DNA from: Enterobacter cancerogenus
Lineage (GTDB): Bacteria; Pseudomonadota; Gammaproteobacteria; Enterobacterales; Enterobacteriaceae
Reading direction: 5' to 3'
DNA: 64,000 nt
Assembly: GCF_019047785.1 (NCBI RefSeq)
Contig: NZ_CP077290.1
Coordinates: 1,240,001-1,304,000, forward strand
Positions 49,920 through 59,926 of this stretch are shown piece by piece (within the stretch, counting starts at the first letter, position 1; each line of letters begins with the position of its first letter). A program made the translations under genes and the position numbers. The notes beneath the pieces were generated by a model. It was not told the origin of the DNA, searched no databases, and saw only the letters and a program-made list of their open reading frames with translations.

Positions 49920-51584
49920 ATGTGTTCAATTTTTGGCGTACTGGATATTAAAACTGACGCGGGTGAACTGCGTAAAAAAGCACTCGAACTGTCCCGCCTG
50001 ATGCGCCATCGCGGCCCGGACTGGTCCGGCGTTTACGCCAGCGATAAAGCCATCCTTGCGCACGAGCGTCTGTCCATTGTTGACGTCAATGCCGGAGCAC
50101 AGCCGCTGTATAACGAGAATAAAACGCACGCGCTGGCGGTGAACGGTGAAATTTACAACCATCAGGCCCTGCGCGCTGAATATAGCGACCGCTACGCCTT
50201 CCAGACCGGTTCTGACTGCGAAGTGATCCTGGCGCTGTATCAGGAGAAAGGACCTGAATTCCTCGACGATCTGCAGGGCATGTTTGCCTTTGCGCTGTAC
50301 GACAGCGAAAAAGAGGCTTACCTGATTGGGCGTGACCATCTCGGTATTATCCCGCTGTACATGGGGCACGATGAACACGGTAACTTCTATGTCGCCTCTG
50401 AAATGAAAGCCCTGGTGCCGGTTTGCCGCACCATCAAAGAGTTCCCGGCGGGCAGCTACCTGTGGAGCCAGGACGCCGAGATCCGCCCGTATTACCATCG
50501 CGACTGGTTTGACTATGACGCGGTTAAAGACAACGTCACTGATAAAGCCGAACTGCGTCAGGCGCTGGAAGAGTCCGTGAAAAGCCACCTGATGTCAGAC
50601 GTGCCGTATGGCGTACTGCTTTCCGGCGGGCTGGACTCCTCCGTGATCTCCGCGATCACCAAGAAGTTCGCCGCACGTCGCGTCGAGGATCAGGAGCGCT
50701 CGGAAGCCTGGTGGCCGCAGCTGCACTCCTTTGCCGTCGGCCTGGAAGGGGCACCGGATCTGAAAGCCGCGCAGGAAGTGGCAAATCATCTTGGTACCGT
50801 CCACCACGAAATTCACTTCACCGTGCAGGAAGGTCTGGATGCGATCCGCGATGTGATCTATCACATCGAAACCTATGATGTGACGACGATTCGCGCCTCC
50901 ACGCCGATGTACCTGATGTCCCGTAAGATCAAAGCGATGGGCATTAAGATGGTGCTATCCGGGGAAGGATCTGACGAAGTGTTTGGCGGCTACCTGTACT
51001 TCCACAAAGCGCCGAACGCCAAAGAACTGCATGAAGAGACCGTGCGCAAGCTGCAGGCGCTGCACATGTTTGACTGCGCCCGCGCCAACAAAGCGATGTC
51101 GGCCTGGGGCGTTGAAGCCCGCGTCCCGTTCCTCGATAAAAAATTTCTCGACGTCGCGATGCGTATCAACCCGCAGGATAAAATGTGCGGCAACGGTAAA
51201 ATGGAAAAACATATCCTGCGCGAATGTTTTGAATCTTACCTGCCGGCAAGCGTGGCATGGCGTCAGAAAGAGCAGTTCTCCGATGGCGTGGGTTACAGCT
51301 GGATCGACACCCTGAAAGAGGTGGCGGCGAAACAGGTTTCCGATCAGCAACTGGAAACCGCGAGCTTCCGTTTCCCGTACAACACGCCGGGTTCGAAAGA
51401 AGCGTATCTCTATCGCGAGATCTTCGAAGAGCTGTTCCCGGTACCGAGCGCTGCTGAATGCGTACCAGGCGGCCCGTCCGTGGCCTGCTCGTCGGCGAAA
51501 GCGATCGAGTGGGATGAATCGTTCAAATCGATGAACGATCCGTCAGGGCGTGCGGTAGGCGTTCACCAGTCTGCGTATAAATGA
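49920..51584 (+). CDS. asnB: Asparagine synthetase B (glutamine-hydrolysing)
   Basis: 554-residue enzyme making asparagine from aspartate, ATP and glutamine. The start is fixed by the Ntn-hydrolase nucleophile: MCSIFGV puts the catalytic cysteine at residue 2. Glutaminase domain (RHRGPDWSG, AVNGEIYNH) followed by the synthetase domain with the pyrophosphate loop LLSGGLDSSVISAI and SGEGSDEVFGGY. AGAAGGTT precedes the ATG; the frame upstream to 49845 would destroy the N-terminal cysteine and is rejected. Confidence 0.97.
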   Translation: MCSIFGVLDIKTDAGELRKKALELSRLMRHRGPDWSGVYASDKAILAHERLSIVDVNAGAQPLYNENKTHALAVNGEIYNHQALRAEYSDRYAFQTGSDCEVILALYQEKGPEFLDDLQGMFAFALYDSEKEAYLIGRDHLGIIPLYMGHDEHGNFYVASEMKALVPVCRTIKEFPAGSYLWSQDAEIRPYYHRDWFDYDAVKDNVTDKAELRQALEESVKSHLMSDVPYGVLLSGGLDSSVISAITKKFAARRVEDQERSEAWWPQLHSFAVGLEGAPDLKAAQEVANHLGTVHHEIHFTVQEGLDAIRDVIYHIETYDVTTIRASTPMYLMSRKIKAMGIKMVLSGEGSDEVFGGYLYFHKAPNAKELHEETVRKLQALHMFDCARANKAMSAWGVEARVPFLDKKFLDVAMRINPQDKMCGNGKMEKHILRECFESYLPASVAWRQKEQFSDGVGYSWIDTLKEVAAKQVSDQQLETASFRFPYNTPGSKEAYLYREIFEELFPVPSAAECVPGGPSVACSSAKAIEWDESFKSMNDPSGRAVGVHQSAYK

Positions 51585-51600
51585 TCCCCTGCACCAAAAA

Positions 51601-51623
51601 AGACCCTGCGGGGTCTTTTTTTT
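51601..51623 (+). terminator. asnB terminator
   Basis: Stem AGACCC / GGGTCT with loop TGCG, flanked by six A and eight T, 16 bases after the asnB stop. Confidence 0.88.
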
Positions 51624-51739
51624 GCCCTGAATTTAACGGTACAAAAACGATTAATAACCAATAATTGCCGATTATTCGGCCACGCTGTTCGCAACCTAAC
51701 CAAACAGTCACATTCAGGACATTTTCGTTGAAAAAGGTG

Positions 51740-51768
51740 TTGACGCTGCAAGGGTCTATACGCATAAT
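51740..51768 (+). promoter_or_regulatory. tRNA operon promoter
   Basis: -35 TTGACG (51740-51745), 17-base spacer, -10 CATAAT (51763-51768), followed by the GC-rich discriminator GCGCCCCGC typical of stringently controlled stable-RNA promoters. It is about 40 bases before the first tRNA. Confidence 0.82.
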
Positions 51769-51807
51769 GCGCCCCGCAACGCCGATAAGGTAACGCGAAA
51801 AAAAGAT

Positions 51808-51884
51808 GGCTACGTAGCTCAGTTGGTTAGAGCACATCACTCATAATGATGGGGTCACAGGTTCGAATCCCGTCGTAGCCACCA
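51808..51884 (+). tRNA. metT: tRNA-Met (CAT), elongator
   Basis: 77 bases including encoded CCA; anticodon CAT at 51842-51844, acceptor stem GGCTACG / CGTAGCC, TTCGAAT T-loop. Identical to the fifth tRNA of the cluster. First gene of the seven-tRNA operon. Confidence 0.97.
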
Positions 51885-51893
51885 TCTTTTTTT

Positions 51894-51978
51894 GCGGGAG
51901 TGGCGAAATTGGTAGACGCACCAGATTTAGGTTCTGGCGCCGCAAGGTGTGCGAGTTCAAGTCTCGCCTCCCGCACCA
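51894..51978 (+). tRNA. leuW: tRNA-Leu (TAG)
   Basis: 85 bases with the long variable arm of class II tRNAs; anticodon TAG at 51928-51930; acceptor stem GCGGGAG / CTCCCGC; encoded CCA. Reads CUA-family leucine codons. Confidence 0.97.
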
Positions 51979-52001
51979 TTTCCAGATAAGCGTTGCACGG
52001 A

Positions 52002-52076
52002 TGGGGTATCGCCAAGCGGTAAGGCACCGGTTTTTGATACCGGCATTCCCTGGTTCGAATCCAGGTACCCCAGCCA
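52002..52076 (+). tRNA. glnU: tRNA-Gln (TTG)
   Basis: 75 bases; anticodon TTG at 52034-52036; acceptor stem begins TGGGGTA, with the weak first pair characteristic of tRNA-Gln and recognised by GlnS. Identical to the next tRNA. Confidence 0.97.
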
Positions 52077-52109
52077 TATTTCTTCGATTTTGCGGTTCTC
52101 CGCGGTTAT

Positions 52110-52184
52110 TGGGGTATCGCCAAGCGGTAAGGCACCGGTTTTTGATACCGGCATTCCCTGGTTCGAATCCAGGTACCCCAGCCA
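52110..52184 (+). tRNA. glnW: tRNA-Gln (TTG), second copy
   Basis: 75 bases, identical to the preceding tRNA-Gln gene; anticodon TTG at 52142-52144. Confidence 0.97.
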
Positions 52185-52201
52185 TCGAAGATTGCAGTAC
52201 T

Positions 52202-52278
52202 GGCTACGTAGCTCAGTTGGTTAGAGCACATCACTCATAATGATGGGGTCACAGGTTCGAATCCCGTCGTAGCCACCA
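52202..52278 (+). tRNA. metU: tRNA-Met (CAT), elongator, second copy
   Basis: 77 bases, identical to the first tRNA of the cluster; anticodon CAT at 52236-52238. Confidence 0.97.
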
Positions 52279-52322
52279 TATTAGTCATCTGTCGATTTAT
52301 TCGGTAGACTAGAAAAAATTGT

Positions 52323-52397
52323 TGGGGTATCGCCAAGCGGTAAGGCTCTGGTTTCTGATACCAGCATTCCGAGGTTCGAATCCTCGTACCCCAGCCA
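52323..52397 (+). tRNA. glnV: tRNA-Gln (CTG)
   Basis: 75 bases; anticodon CTG at 52355-52357, reading CAG. The E. coli homologue is the source of the supE amber suppressor. Confidence 0.97.
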
Positions 52398-52433
52398 ATT
52401 TAAAAAGTCGTTAAGCAGCATGTTTAACGCAAT

Positions 52434-52508
52434 TGGGGTGTCGCCAAGCGGTAAGGCACTGGTTTCTGATACCAGCATTCCGGGGTTCGAATCCCTGCAC
52501 CCCAGCCA
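52434..52508 (+). tRNA. glnX: tRNA-Gln (CTG), second copy
   Basis: 75 bases; anticodon CTG at 52466-52468. Unlike the E. coli pair it is not identical to glnV: the acceptor stem begins TGGGGTG rather than TGGGGTA and the T-arm differs, with compensating changes in the 3' strands. Confidence 0.97.
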
Positions 52509-52511
52509 TTT

Positions 52512-52550
52512 AAAAACAAATAAGCCCGCTATGCGGGCTTATTTGTTTTT
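52512..52550. terminator. tRNA operon terminator
   Basis: Very long perfect stem of 18 pairs (core AAGCCCGC / GCGGGCTT) with loop TAT, ending in five T, three bases after glnX. The symmetric A/T flanks would also stop opposite-strand transcripts. Confidence 0.9.
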
Positions 52551-52570
52551 GTTGTCTGTACGGCCTGATG

Positions 52571-52591
52571 CCCTCTCCCACGGGGAGAGGG
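52571..52591. repeat. Dispersed palindromic repeat, copy 5 (short form)
   Basis: CCCTCTCCC-ACG-GGGAGAGGG without the CCCTCACCC extension, preceded by CGGCCTGATG as in copy 3. Lies just beyond the ubiF stop. Confidence 0.65.
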
Positions 52592-52599
52592 AAAAAAGA

Positions 52600-53775
52600 T
52601 TACAGTCCCAGGGCATATTTCAGGGCCTGACGTTTCAGCCCACCGGCACGCTCCGCGGCCATCAATCCAATATTGCGCAAAATACGCACAGGTCCCAGCT
52701 CATTGCTGAAACCGGCATAGAACAGATCCATCCCCGACTGCATGATAAAGTTATCCGCCATCCGTCGCATCTGGTAGCGCTTCAGCACCTGCAGACCCGA
52801 CCAGGGTTCAGCATGCGCGCGGGCATTGCCCAGCACGTCCAGCAGGGCATCCACGTCGCGGTAGCCGAGATTCACACCCTGCCCCGCCAGCGGATGAATG
52901 GTGTGGGCCGCATCGCCCACCAGCGCCAGCCCTTCGAGGGCATACTGCAACGCATGGCGGCGCGTGAGCGGGAAGGCCCCCGCGGCAACCGGCGTCACGT
53001 TGCCCAGACGACTCGGGAAGTGTTGCTTGATTTCACGCTGCAACTGCTCCATCGAAAGCCCCTGAAGCTGGCGAATGCGCGCCGGTTTGTCGTACCACAC
53101 CAGCGATGCCCAGTTATCGAACAGGGGCAAGAACGCACGGGGGCCATTCGGGGTAAAGTGCTGCCAGGTGCTCTCACCGGGTGCATTCTCTGACTGAACG
53201 GTGATCAACATGCAGGACTGCGCGTATTGCCAGGCATGGATCCCGATCCCCGCCATCTGCCGGACCTGCGAATTCGCACCGTCTGCGCCGACCACCAGCT
53301 TCACGGCCAGCTCGTCATCATTATCCAGGGTCAGCACATAGCCGCTATCGTGGCGGCGTAGCGCCTTGAGAGAGGCGGGCAAACGCAGCGTCACATTAGG
53401 GTGCCCCTCCAGCGCCTGCCAGAGTGCCTGCTGGAGCACACTGTTTTCCACCATATACCCCAGGCGCGGCAGCTTCAGCTCGGCGGCGTCAAATGTCACA
53501 TGGGCATTTTCCCACTCCCAGGTTTCCAGCCGGTTATACGGATGGGCGCGCATCGCCAGCACGGCATCCCACACGCCCAGCCCGCGAAGCAGGTCAACGG
53601 ACGCGGCGCTGATGGCTGAAATGCGCACGTCCGGTTTGGCGGTCGGGTCAAATGCCGGAGGCGCAGCCTGCTCGATTACCGTTACTTCAAATCCCTGCTG
53701 CGCCAGCCCCAGCGCCAGCGCGGCGCCGACCATACCGCCGCCGACAACGGCAACTTCGGTTTGTTGGAGTGTCAT
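52600..53775 (-). CDS. ubiF: 3-demethoxyubiquinol 3-hydroxylase (FAD monooxygenase)
   Basis: 391-residue FAD-dependent hydroxylase of aerobic ubiquinone synthesis. N-terminal dinucleotide fold [19 protein letters not shown], the [18 protein letters not shown] motif and [26 protein letters not shown] are present. ATG at 53775 preferred; a TTG two codons upstream is in frame. Divergent from miaB. Confidence 0.95.
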   Translation of the reverse strand: MTLQQTEVAVVGGGMVGAALALGLAQQGFEVTVIEQAAPPAFDPTAKPDVRISAISAASVDLLRGLGVWDAVLAMRAHPYNRLETWEWENAHVTFDAAELKLPRLGYMVENSVLQQALWQALEGHPNVTLRLPASLKALRRHDSGYVLTLDNDDELAVKLVVGADGANSQVRQMAGIGIHAWQYAQSCMLITVQSENAPGESTWQHFTPNGPRAFLPLFDNWASLVWYDKPARIRQLQGLSMEQLQREIKQHFPSRLGNVTPVAAGAFPLTRRHALQYALEGLALVGDAAHTIHPLAGQGVNLGYRDVDALLDVLGNARAHAEPWSGLQVLKRYQMRRMADNFIMQSGMDLFYAGFSNELGPVRILRNIGLMAAERAGGLKRQALKYALGL

Positions 53776-53910
53776 GGTCAATTGTCCTTATTGGAGAATA
53801 CCTTAAGTTTACCGGATTTTTGGGCGCGTGAGGGTGACAACCTTCATACTGGTCACAACCGCACCAAAGCATTACAATACGCGGCTTGCAATCCTGAGCT
53901 GAGCAAGTCG

Positions 53911-55335
53911 ATGACTAAAAAACTCCATATAAAAACCTGGGGCTGTCAGATGAACGAATACGATTCATCGAAGATGGCCGATCTGCTGGATACCACCCAC
54001 GGATACCAGCTGACTGAAAATCCGAAAGAAGCCGACGTGTTGCTGCTTAACACCTGTTCAATTCGTGAAAAAGCGCAGGAGAAAGTCTTTCACGTATTAG
54101 GCCGCTGGAAACTTCTCAAACGAAAAAATCCGGACCTGATCATCGGCGTCGGTGGCTGCGTAGCCTCGCAGGAAGGTAAGCTGATCCGCCAGAGAGCCCC
54201 TTATGTGGATATCGTCTTTGGCCCTCAGACCCTGCACCGCCTGCCAGAGATGATCAACCAGGTTCGCGGCAATCGTAGCCCGGTTGTCGACGTGAGCTTC
54301 CCGGAGATCGAGAAATTTGACCGTCTGCCAGAGCCGCGCGCGGATGGCCCGACCGCTTTCGTCTCTATCATGGAAGGTTGCAACAAATACTGTACTTACT
54401 GCGTGGTGCCTTATACGCGCGGTGAAGAGGTCAGCCGCCCGGCAGACGATATTTTATTTGAAATCGCGCAGCTTGCCGCCCAGGGTGTACGCGAAGTCAA
54501 CCTGCTGGGCCAGAACGTTAACGCCTGGCGCGGTGAGAACTACGATGGCACCACCGGCAGCTTTGCTGAACTGCTGCGTCTGGTGGCCGCGATTGACGGC
54601 ATCGACCGTATTCGCTTTACCACCAGCCATCCGATGGAATTTACCGATGACATCATTGATGTCTATCGCGATACGCCGGAGCTGGTGAGCTTCCTGCACC
54701 TGCCGATTCAGTGTGGCTCTGACCGCGTGCTGAACCTGATGGGTCGTCCGCATACGGTGCTGGAGTACAAATCCACCATCCGTAAGCTGCGCGAAGCGCG
54801 CCCGGATATTCAGATCAGCTCCGACTTTATTGTTGGCTTCCCTGGCGAAACGGCTGATGATTTCGAGCGCACCATGAAGCTCATCGGCGAAGTGAATTTT
54901 GACGTCAGCTACAGCTTCATCTTCTCCGCGCGTCCTGGCACGCCTGCAGCCGATATGGTTGACGATGTGCCGGAAGAAGAGAAAAAACAGCGTCTGTACA
55001 TTCTGCAGGAGCGTATCAACCAGCAGGCCAACGCCTGGAGCCGCCGTATGCTCGGCACCGTTCAGCGTATTCTGGTGGAAGGCACCTCGCGCAAGAGCAT
55101 CATGGAGCTGTCCGGTCGTACCGAAAATAACCGCGTGGTGAACTTTGAAGGCACGCCGGACATGATCGGTAAATTTGTGGATGTCGAAATTGTCGACGTG
55201 CTGACAAACTCCCTGCGTGCGAAGGTGGTGCGTACCGAGGACGAAATGGGTCTGCGCATTGCCGAGACGCCTGAGTCTGTTATCTCGCGTACCCGCAAAG
55301 TAAACGATTCTGGCGTGGGCATTTACCAGCCCTAA
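53911..55335 (+). CDS. miaB: tRNA-2-methylthio-N6-dimethylallyladenosine synthase
   Basis: 474-residue radical-SAM methylthiotransferase that adds the ms2 group to i6A37 of tRNAs. N-terminal domain with auxiliary-cluster cysteines C12, C49 and C83 ([20 protein letters not shown]); radical-SAM motif CNKYCTYC at about 157-164; C-terminal TRAM domain. The start is at [11 protein letters not shown]; the open frame upstream lies over the ubiF promoter region and has no conserved features. Confidence 0.96.
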   Translation: MTKKLHIKTWGCQMNEYDSSKMADLLDTTHGYQLTENPKEADVLLLNTCSIREKAQEKVFHVLGRWKLLKRKNPDLIIGVGGCVASQEGKLIRQRAPYVDIVFGPQTLHRLPEMINQVRGNRSPVVDVSFPEIEKFDRLPEPRADGPTAFVSIMEGCNKYCTYCVVPYTRGEEVSRPADDILFEIAQLAAQGVREVNLLGQNVNAWRGENYDGTTGSFAELLRLVAAIDGIDRIRFTTSHPMEFTDDIIDVYRDTPELVSFLHLPIQCGSDRVLNLMGRPHTVLEYKSTIRKLREARPDIQISSDFIVGFPGETADDFERTMKLIGEVNFDVSYSFIFSARPGTPAADMVDDVPEEEKKQRLYILQERINQQANAWSRRMLGTVQRILVEGTSRKSIMELSGRTENNRVVNFEGTPDMIGKFVDVEIVDVLTNSLRAKVVRTEDEMGLRIAETPESVISRTRKVNDSGVGIYQP

Positions 55336-55342
55336 TCCTTCT

Positions 55343-55366
55343 GGCCTGCCTTTCCGGCAGGCCTTG
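55343..55366 (+). terminator. Weak terminator after miaB
   Basis: Stem GGCCTGCC / GGCAGGCC with loop TTTCC, but only TTG-T follows, so partial read-through to phoL is plausible. Confidence 0.5.
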
Positions 55367-55506
55367 TAATTCCTTTCTTCACCCCCAATATGCATAGCAA
55401 TGCTTGCGCCTTTATTCTATGGCGTGAATAATTTCATTAATGACGGTTTTATGATGCCCCTCGGTGATGAGCTAACGGGCCTTCTGAACAATCAAAGAGG
55501 AACGGT

Positions 55507-56553
55507 TTGAATATAGACACGCGTGAAATTAGCCTTGAGCCCGCAGACAACGCTCGCCTGCTGAGCCTGTGCGGGCCGTTTGATGACAACATCAAACAAC
55601 TGGAGCGACGTCTGGGTATCGAAATCAATCGTCGCGATAATCATTTCAAACTCACCGGCCGCCCCATCTGCGTTAACGCGGCGGCGGATATTCTGCGTAG
55701 TCTGTATGTTGATACCGCCCCGATGCGCGGCGAAACGCAGGACATCGAACCGGAACAGATCCACCTCGCCATCAAAGAGGCGCGCGTGCTTGAACAAAGC
55801 GCGGAAAGCGTGCCGGACTACGGCAAGGCGATCAACATCAAGACCAAGCGCGGCGTCATCAAACCACGCACGCCGAACCAGGCGCAGTACATCGCCAATA
55901 TCCTCGACCATGATATTACTTTCGGCGTCGGCCCGGCGGGTACGGGTAAAACCTATCTTGCCGTCGCCGCGGCGGTGGATGCCCTGGAGCGCCAGGACGT
56001 TCGCCGCATTCTGCTGACGCGCCCTGCCGTGGAAGCGGGTGAAAAGCTGGGCTTCCTGCCGGGCGATTTGAGCCAGAAGGTTGACCCGTATCTACGCCCG
56101 CTGTACGACGCGCTGTTCGAGATGCTGGGCTTTGAGAAAGTCGAAAAGCTCATTGAGCGCAACGTGATTGAAGTGGCGCCCCTGGCCTACATGCGTGGCC
56201 GTACGCTCAACGATGCGTTCATCATTCTTGATGAAAGCCAGAACACCACCATCGAACAGATGAAGATGTTCCTGACGCGTATCGGCTTCAACTCAAAAGC
56301 GGTGATTACCGGTGACGTCACGCAGATTGACCTGCCGCGCAGCACCAAATCTGGCCTGCGCCACGCAATTGAAGTGCTGGCAGAGGTCGATGAAATCAGC
56401 TTTAACTTCTTCCACAGTGAAGATGTTGTGCGCCACCCTGTCGTGGCACGCATTGTAAACGCTTATGAGGCCTGGGAAGAGGCCGATCAGAAGCGCAAGG
56501 CCGAACTGGCCGCAGAACGTAAGCGCGACGCGCAGGAGCAAGAACATAAATGA
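55507..56553 (+). CDS. ybeZ: PhoH-like ATPase PhoL (YbeZ)
   Basis: 348-residue PhoH-family P-loop ATPase that acts with YbeY in ribosome and RNA quality control. Walker [14 protein letters not shown] at about 140-150, Walker [11 protein letters not shown], and an acidic/basic C-terminal tail. It begins at TTG (55507) with GAGGAAC upstream, as in E. coli. Its end overlaps the ybeY start by four bases. Confidence 0.93.
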   Translation: MNIDTREISLEPADNARLLSLCGPFDDNIKQLERRLGIEINRRDNHFKLTGRPICVNAAADILRSLYVDTAPMRGETQDIEPEQIHLAIKEARVLEQSAESVPDYGKAINIKTKRGVIKPRTPNQAQYIANILDHDITFGVGPAGTGKTYLAVAAAVDALERQDVRRILLTRPAVEAGEKLGFLPGDLSQKVDPYLRPLYDALFEMLGFEKVEKLIERNVIEVAPLAYMRGRTLNDAFIILDESQNTTIEQMKMFLTRIGFNSKAVITGDVTQIDLPRSTKSGLRHAIEVLAEVDEISFNFFHSEDVVRHPVVARIVNAYEAWEEADQKRKAELAAERKRDAQEQEHK

Positions 56554-57017
56554 GTCAGGTGATCCTCGATTTACAGCTGGCCTGTGAAGATAATTCCGGC
56601 ATGCCAGATGAGGCACAGTTTCAGACGTGGCTGGACGCCGTTATCCCCCAGTTTCAGGAAGAATCAGAAGTTACGATTCGCCTGGTGGACGAAGCGGAAA
56701 GCCACGAACTTAACCTGACCTACCGTGGGAAAGATAAGCCGACCAACGTACTCTCTTTCCCGTTTGAAGCGCCACCGGGCATGGAAATGCCGCTGCTGGG
56801 CGATCTGATCATCTGCCGTCAGGTGGTTGAGCAGGAAGCGAAAGAGCAGCAGAAGCCGCTCGACGCCCACTGGGCGCATATGGTGGTGCACGGCAGTCTG
56901 CATCTGCTGGGCTACGACCACATCGACGATGACGAAGCGGAAGAGATGGAGTCCCTCGAGACAGAGATAATGCTTGCTCTGGGCTATGAGGATCCGTACA
57001 TTGCCGAGAAAGAATAG
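56550..57017 (+). CDS. ybeY: Endoribonuclease YbeY
   Basis: 155-residue zinc endoribonuclease for 16S rRNA 3'-end maturation and late-stage 70S quality control. The UPF0054 signature [11 protein letters not shown] (metal histidines) lies near residue 114. Translationally coupled to ybeZ by an ATGA overlap. Confidence 0.96.
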   Translation: MSQVILDLQLACEDNSGMPDEAQFQTWLDAVIPQFQEESEVTIRLVDEAESHELNLTYRGKDKPTNVLSFPFEAPPGMEMPLLGDLIICRQVVEQEAKEQQKPLDAHWAHMVVHGSLHLLGYDHIDDDEAEEMESLETEIMLALGYEDPYIAEKE

Positions 57018-57106
57018 TCAGTCCATTGACCGACTCACATGCTGCCGCGCAGGGATATAGCGCGGCGGTAAACGTTGAACTAACAAGAGAACCCTTAACA
57101 AACGCC

Positions 57107-57985
57107 ATGAGCGACGACAATTCACACAGTAGCGACAACACCAACACTAAAAAGGGATTTTTCTCCCTCATCCTGAGCCAGCTTTTCCACGGTGAACCAA
57201 AAAACCGTGATGAACTGCTGGAGCTGATCCGTGATTCCGGGCAAAACGACCTTATCGACGACGATACGCGCGAAATGCTCGAAGGCGTCATGGACATTGC
57301 CGACCAGCGCGTCCGCGATATCATGATCCCCCGATCGCAGATGATCACCCTGAAACGCAACCAGACGCTGGACGAGTGCCTCGATGTGATCATCGAATCT
57401 GCCCACTCGCGTTTCCCGGTCATCAGCGAAGATAAAGATCACATCGAAGGGATCCTGATGGCAAAAGATCTGCTGCCGTTTATGCGCAGCGATGCCGAAG
57501 CCTTCAGCATGGAAAAAGTGTTACGCCAGGCCGTGGTTGTGCCGGAAAGTAAACGTGTGGATCGGATGCTGAAAGAGTTTCGCTCTCAGCGTTACCACAT
57601 GGCGATTGTGATTGATGAGTTTGGCGGCGTGTCCGGTCTGGTCACTATCGAAGATATCCTTGAGCTTATCGTGGGCGAAATCGAAGACGAGTATGACGAA
57701 GAAGAAGATATTGACTTCCGTCAGCTCAGCCGCCACACCTGGACGGTGCGCGCGCTGGCCTCGATTGAGGACTTCAACGATGCATTCGGCACGCACTTCA
57801 GCGATGAAGAGGTGGACACCATTGGCGGGCTGGTGATGCAGGCCTTTGGTCATCTTCCGGCGCGCGGCGAGACCGTTGACATCGACGGTTACCAATTCAA
57901 AGTCGCCATGGCCGACAGCCGACGTATTATTCAGGTTCACGTCAGAACGCCGGACGACTCACCGGTGCCAAAACTGGAAGATTAA
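57107..57985 (+). CDS. ybeX: CBS-domain protein YbeX (CorC family)
   Basis: 292-residue soluble CBS-pair protein of the CorC/HlyC family, linked to Mg2+/Co2+ efflux and more recently to ribosome maintenance. CBS1 ([20 protein letters not shown]) and CBS2 ([40 protein letters not shown]), followed by the CorC_HlyC C-terminal domain. The start MSDDNSHSS at 57107 fits the family; the open frame from 57026 would add 27 non-conserved residues. Confidence 0.94.
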   Translation: MSDDNSHSSDNTNTKKGFFSLILSQLFHGEPKNRDELLELIRDSGQNDLIDDDTREMLEGVMDIADQRVRDIMIPRSQMITLKRNQTLDECLDVIIESAHSRFPVISEDKDHIEGILMAKDLLPFMRSDAEAFSMEKVLRQAVVVPESKRVDRMLKEFRSQRYHMAIVIDEFGGVSGLVTIEDILELIVGEIEDEYDEEEDIDFRQLSRHTWTVRALASIEDFNDAFGTHFSDEEVDTIGGLVMQAFGHLPARGETVDIDGYQFKVAMADSRRIIQVHVRTPDDSPVPKLED

Positions 57986-57990
57986 TGTAA

Positions 57991-59529
57991 ATGGCATTTG
58001 CCCCATTGCTTGAACGCCAGCGCGTCCGTTTGCTACTAGCGCTGTTGCTCGGAGCCAGCGGTACGCTGGCTTTTTCTCCTTACGACATCTGGCCTGCTGC
58101 CCTCCTCTCCCTGATGGGATTACAGGGGTTAACCCTGAATCGCCGCCCGGTGCAAGCCGCTGCTATTGGCTATTTCTGGGGTCTTGGGCTGTTCGGTTCC
58201 GGCATTAACTGGGTGTATGTCAGCATCGCTCAGTTTGGCGGAATGCCGGGCCCGGTAAACGTCTTCCTGGTGGTCCTGCTCGCCGCCTACCTTTCGCTGT
58301 ATACCGGCCTGTTTGCCGGCATTCTCTCTCGCCTGTGGCCGAAAACGAGCTGGCTGCGCGTTGCCATCGCCGCACCGGTTGTCTGGCAAATTACCGAGTT
58401 CCTGCGCGGTTGGGTGCTGACTGGCTTCCCGTGGCTGCAGTTCGGCTATAGCCAGATCGACGGCCCGCTAAAAGGGCTGGCACCGGTAATGGGCGTTGAG
58501 GCGATAAACTTCCTGCTGATGGTGGTGAGCGGCCTGCTGGTGCTGGCGCTGGTAACCCGCAACTGGAAAGCGCTAGTCGCCGCCCTCGTACTGTTCGCCC
58601 TGCCTTTCCCGCTGCGCTATATCCAGTGGTATAACCTCGTGCCCGAGCGCGCGACGCAGGTTTCTCTGGTGCAGGGGGATATCCCGCAGTCGATGAAGTG
58701 GGATGAGAACCAGCTGATCAACACCCTGAAAATTTACGCCGGAGCCACCGAGAAGGTGATGGGTAAATCTCAGCTGATTATCTGGCCGGAATCCGCGATT
58801 CCCGATCTGGAAATCAACCAGCAGCCGTTCCTGAAGATGATGGACGCCCTGCTGCGCGCACACGGCAGTACGCTGATCACCGGGATTGTAGACGCGCGTC
58901 TGAACACGCAAAACCGTTATGACACCTACAACACCATCATCACGCTTGGCAAAGACAGCGAGTACAGCTACACCTCGACCGATCGCTACAACAAGAACCA
59001 CCTTGTGCCGTTTGGCGAATTTGTTCCGCTGGAGTCAATTCTGCGCCCGCTGGCACCGTTCTTCGATCTGCCGATGTCTTCATTCAGCCGCGGCCCGTAC
59101 GTTCAGCCGCAGCTGCACGCGCACGGCTTTGCCCTCACGGCGGCCATTTGCTATGAGATCATCCTCGGCGAGCAGGTACGCGATAACTTCCGCCCGGATA
59201 CCGACTATCTGCTGACCATCTCGAATGATGCGTGGTTTGGTAAGTCGATTGGCCCGTGGCAGCACTTCCAGATGGCGCGTATGCGTTCCCTGGAGCTGGC
59301 GCGTCCGCTGCTGCGCAGCACCAACAACGGCATTACCGCCGTGATTGGTCCGCAGGGGGACATTCAGGCCATGATCCCGCAGTTTACCCGCGACGTGCTG
59401 ACCACGACCGTGACGCCAGCCACCGGCCTGACGCCATACGCCCGCACCGGCAACTGGCCGCTGTGGATTTTGACCGCGCTGTTTGGTTTTGGCGCCGTGC
59501 TGATGGGCCTTCGTCAGCGTCGTCGATAA
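57991..59529 (+). CDS. lnt: Apolipoprotein N-acyltransferase
   Basis: 512-residue inner-membrane enzyme that adds the third acyl chain to lipoproteins. Six or more N-terminal membrane segments, then a periplasmic nitrilase domain with the catalytic triad in WPESAIPD (Glu about 267), [12 protein letters not shown] (Lys about 335) and AAICYEI (Cys about 387). Starts five bases after ybeX, closing the ybeZYX-lnt operon. Confidence 0.97.
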   Translation: MAFAPLLERQRVRLLLALLLGASGTLAFSPYDIWPAALLSLMGLQGLTLNRRPVQAAAIGYFWGLGLFGSGINWVYVSIAQFGGMPGPVNVFLVVLLAAYLSLYTGLFAGILSRLWPKTSWLRVAIAAPVVWQITEFLRGWVLTGFPWLQFGYSQIDGPLKGLAPVMGVEAINFLLMVVSGLLVLALVTRNWKALVAALVLFALPFPLRYIQWYNLVPERATQVSLVQGDIPQSMKWDENQLINTLKIYAGATEKVMGKSQLIIWPESAIPDLEINQQPFLKMMDALLRAHGSTLITGIVDARLNTQNRYDTYNTIITLGKDSEYSYTSTDRYNKNHLVPFGEFVPLESILRPLAPFFDLPMSSFSRGPYVQPQLHAHGFALTAAICYEIILGEQVRDNFRPDTDYLLTISNDAWFGKSIGPWQHFQMARMRSLELARPLLRSTNNGITAVIGPQGDIQAMIPQFTRDVLTTTVTPATGLTPYARTGNWPLWILTALFGFGAVLMGLRQRRR

Positions 59530-59543
59530 TCTCAATTCTTCCT

Positions 59544-59612
59544 GCCGGGTGGCGCTGACGCTTACCCGGCCTACTTTCTCCATTTCGCTTCTGAAGGCGT
59601 AGCCGCCACCCG
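59544..59612. repeat. REP-like elements after lnt
   Basis: First element: GCCGGGT / ACCCGGC arms with core GGCGCTGACGC (59544-59570). A degenerate inverted partner (GGCGTAGCCGCCACCCG) follows at 59596-59612. Confidence 0.65.
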
Positions 59613-59636
59613 ACAATCCCCTCACTACTCCAATTC

Positions 59637-59652
59637 TGGCACGTCTATTGCT
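59637..59652 (+). promoter_or_regulatory. Sigma-54 promoter of gltIJKL
   Basis: TGGCACGTCTATTGCT matches the sigma-54 consensus (TGGCACG-N4-TTGCW) at every defined position with correct -24/-12 spacing. It implies nitrogen-linked control of glutamate/aspartate uptake by an enhancer-binding activator such as NtrC. Confidence 0.85.
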
Positions 59653-59926
59653 TTTATTTCTCCACGCAAACGCAATCTGGCTTAACGTGCACCTGACCGC
59701 ACCAGCACTGAGCGTCCCTGGCACCGAAACGGTGCAATGAGAGATTTTTGCCTCTGAATGGTGCGGCGCGCTTCGCAAAAATAAACAATAACGCAGCAAA
59801 ATCTTTACATTAAGCCAGACTAAATGTTAACAAGCTTGCATAACACTGCACTCGCGTTGCGCGAGATATAACAACATCACAATGGGTATCAATGCGTCAC
59901 TGGCGCTGATAAGAAAGGAGTTGGGT

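Larger units (their letters stand above)
59530..59926. other. lnt-gltI intergenic region
   Basis: 397 bases. It contains a REP-like pair just after lnt and a sigma-54 promoter, leaving a gltI leader of about 260 bases. The leader includes the hairpin GCACCG-AAA-CGGTGC (59721-59735). No small ORF of note. Confidence 0.7.

Noticed and set aside
51808..52508. Regularly spaced direct repeats resembling a CRISPR array
   Set aside because: The repeats are full tRNA genes with correct anticodons, arms and CCA ends; spacers vary in length.
53775..53781. TTG at 53781 as the ubiF start
   Set aside because: The ATG two codons later matches the family length and suits the AAGGA site; nothing favours the rarer start.
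59719..59737. Second sigma-54-like sequence (TGGCAC ... GGTGCAA) ahead of gltI
   Set aside because: Spacing between the GG and GC elements is two bases too long, and it is better explained as the hairpin GCACCG-AAA-CGGTGC; the site at 59637 is a full match.
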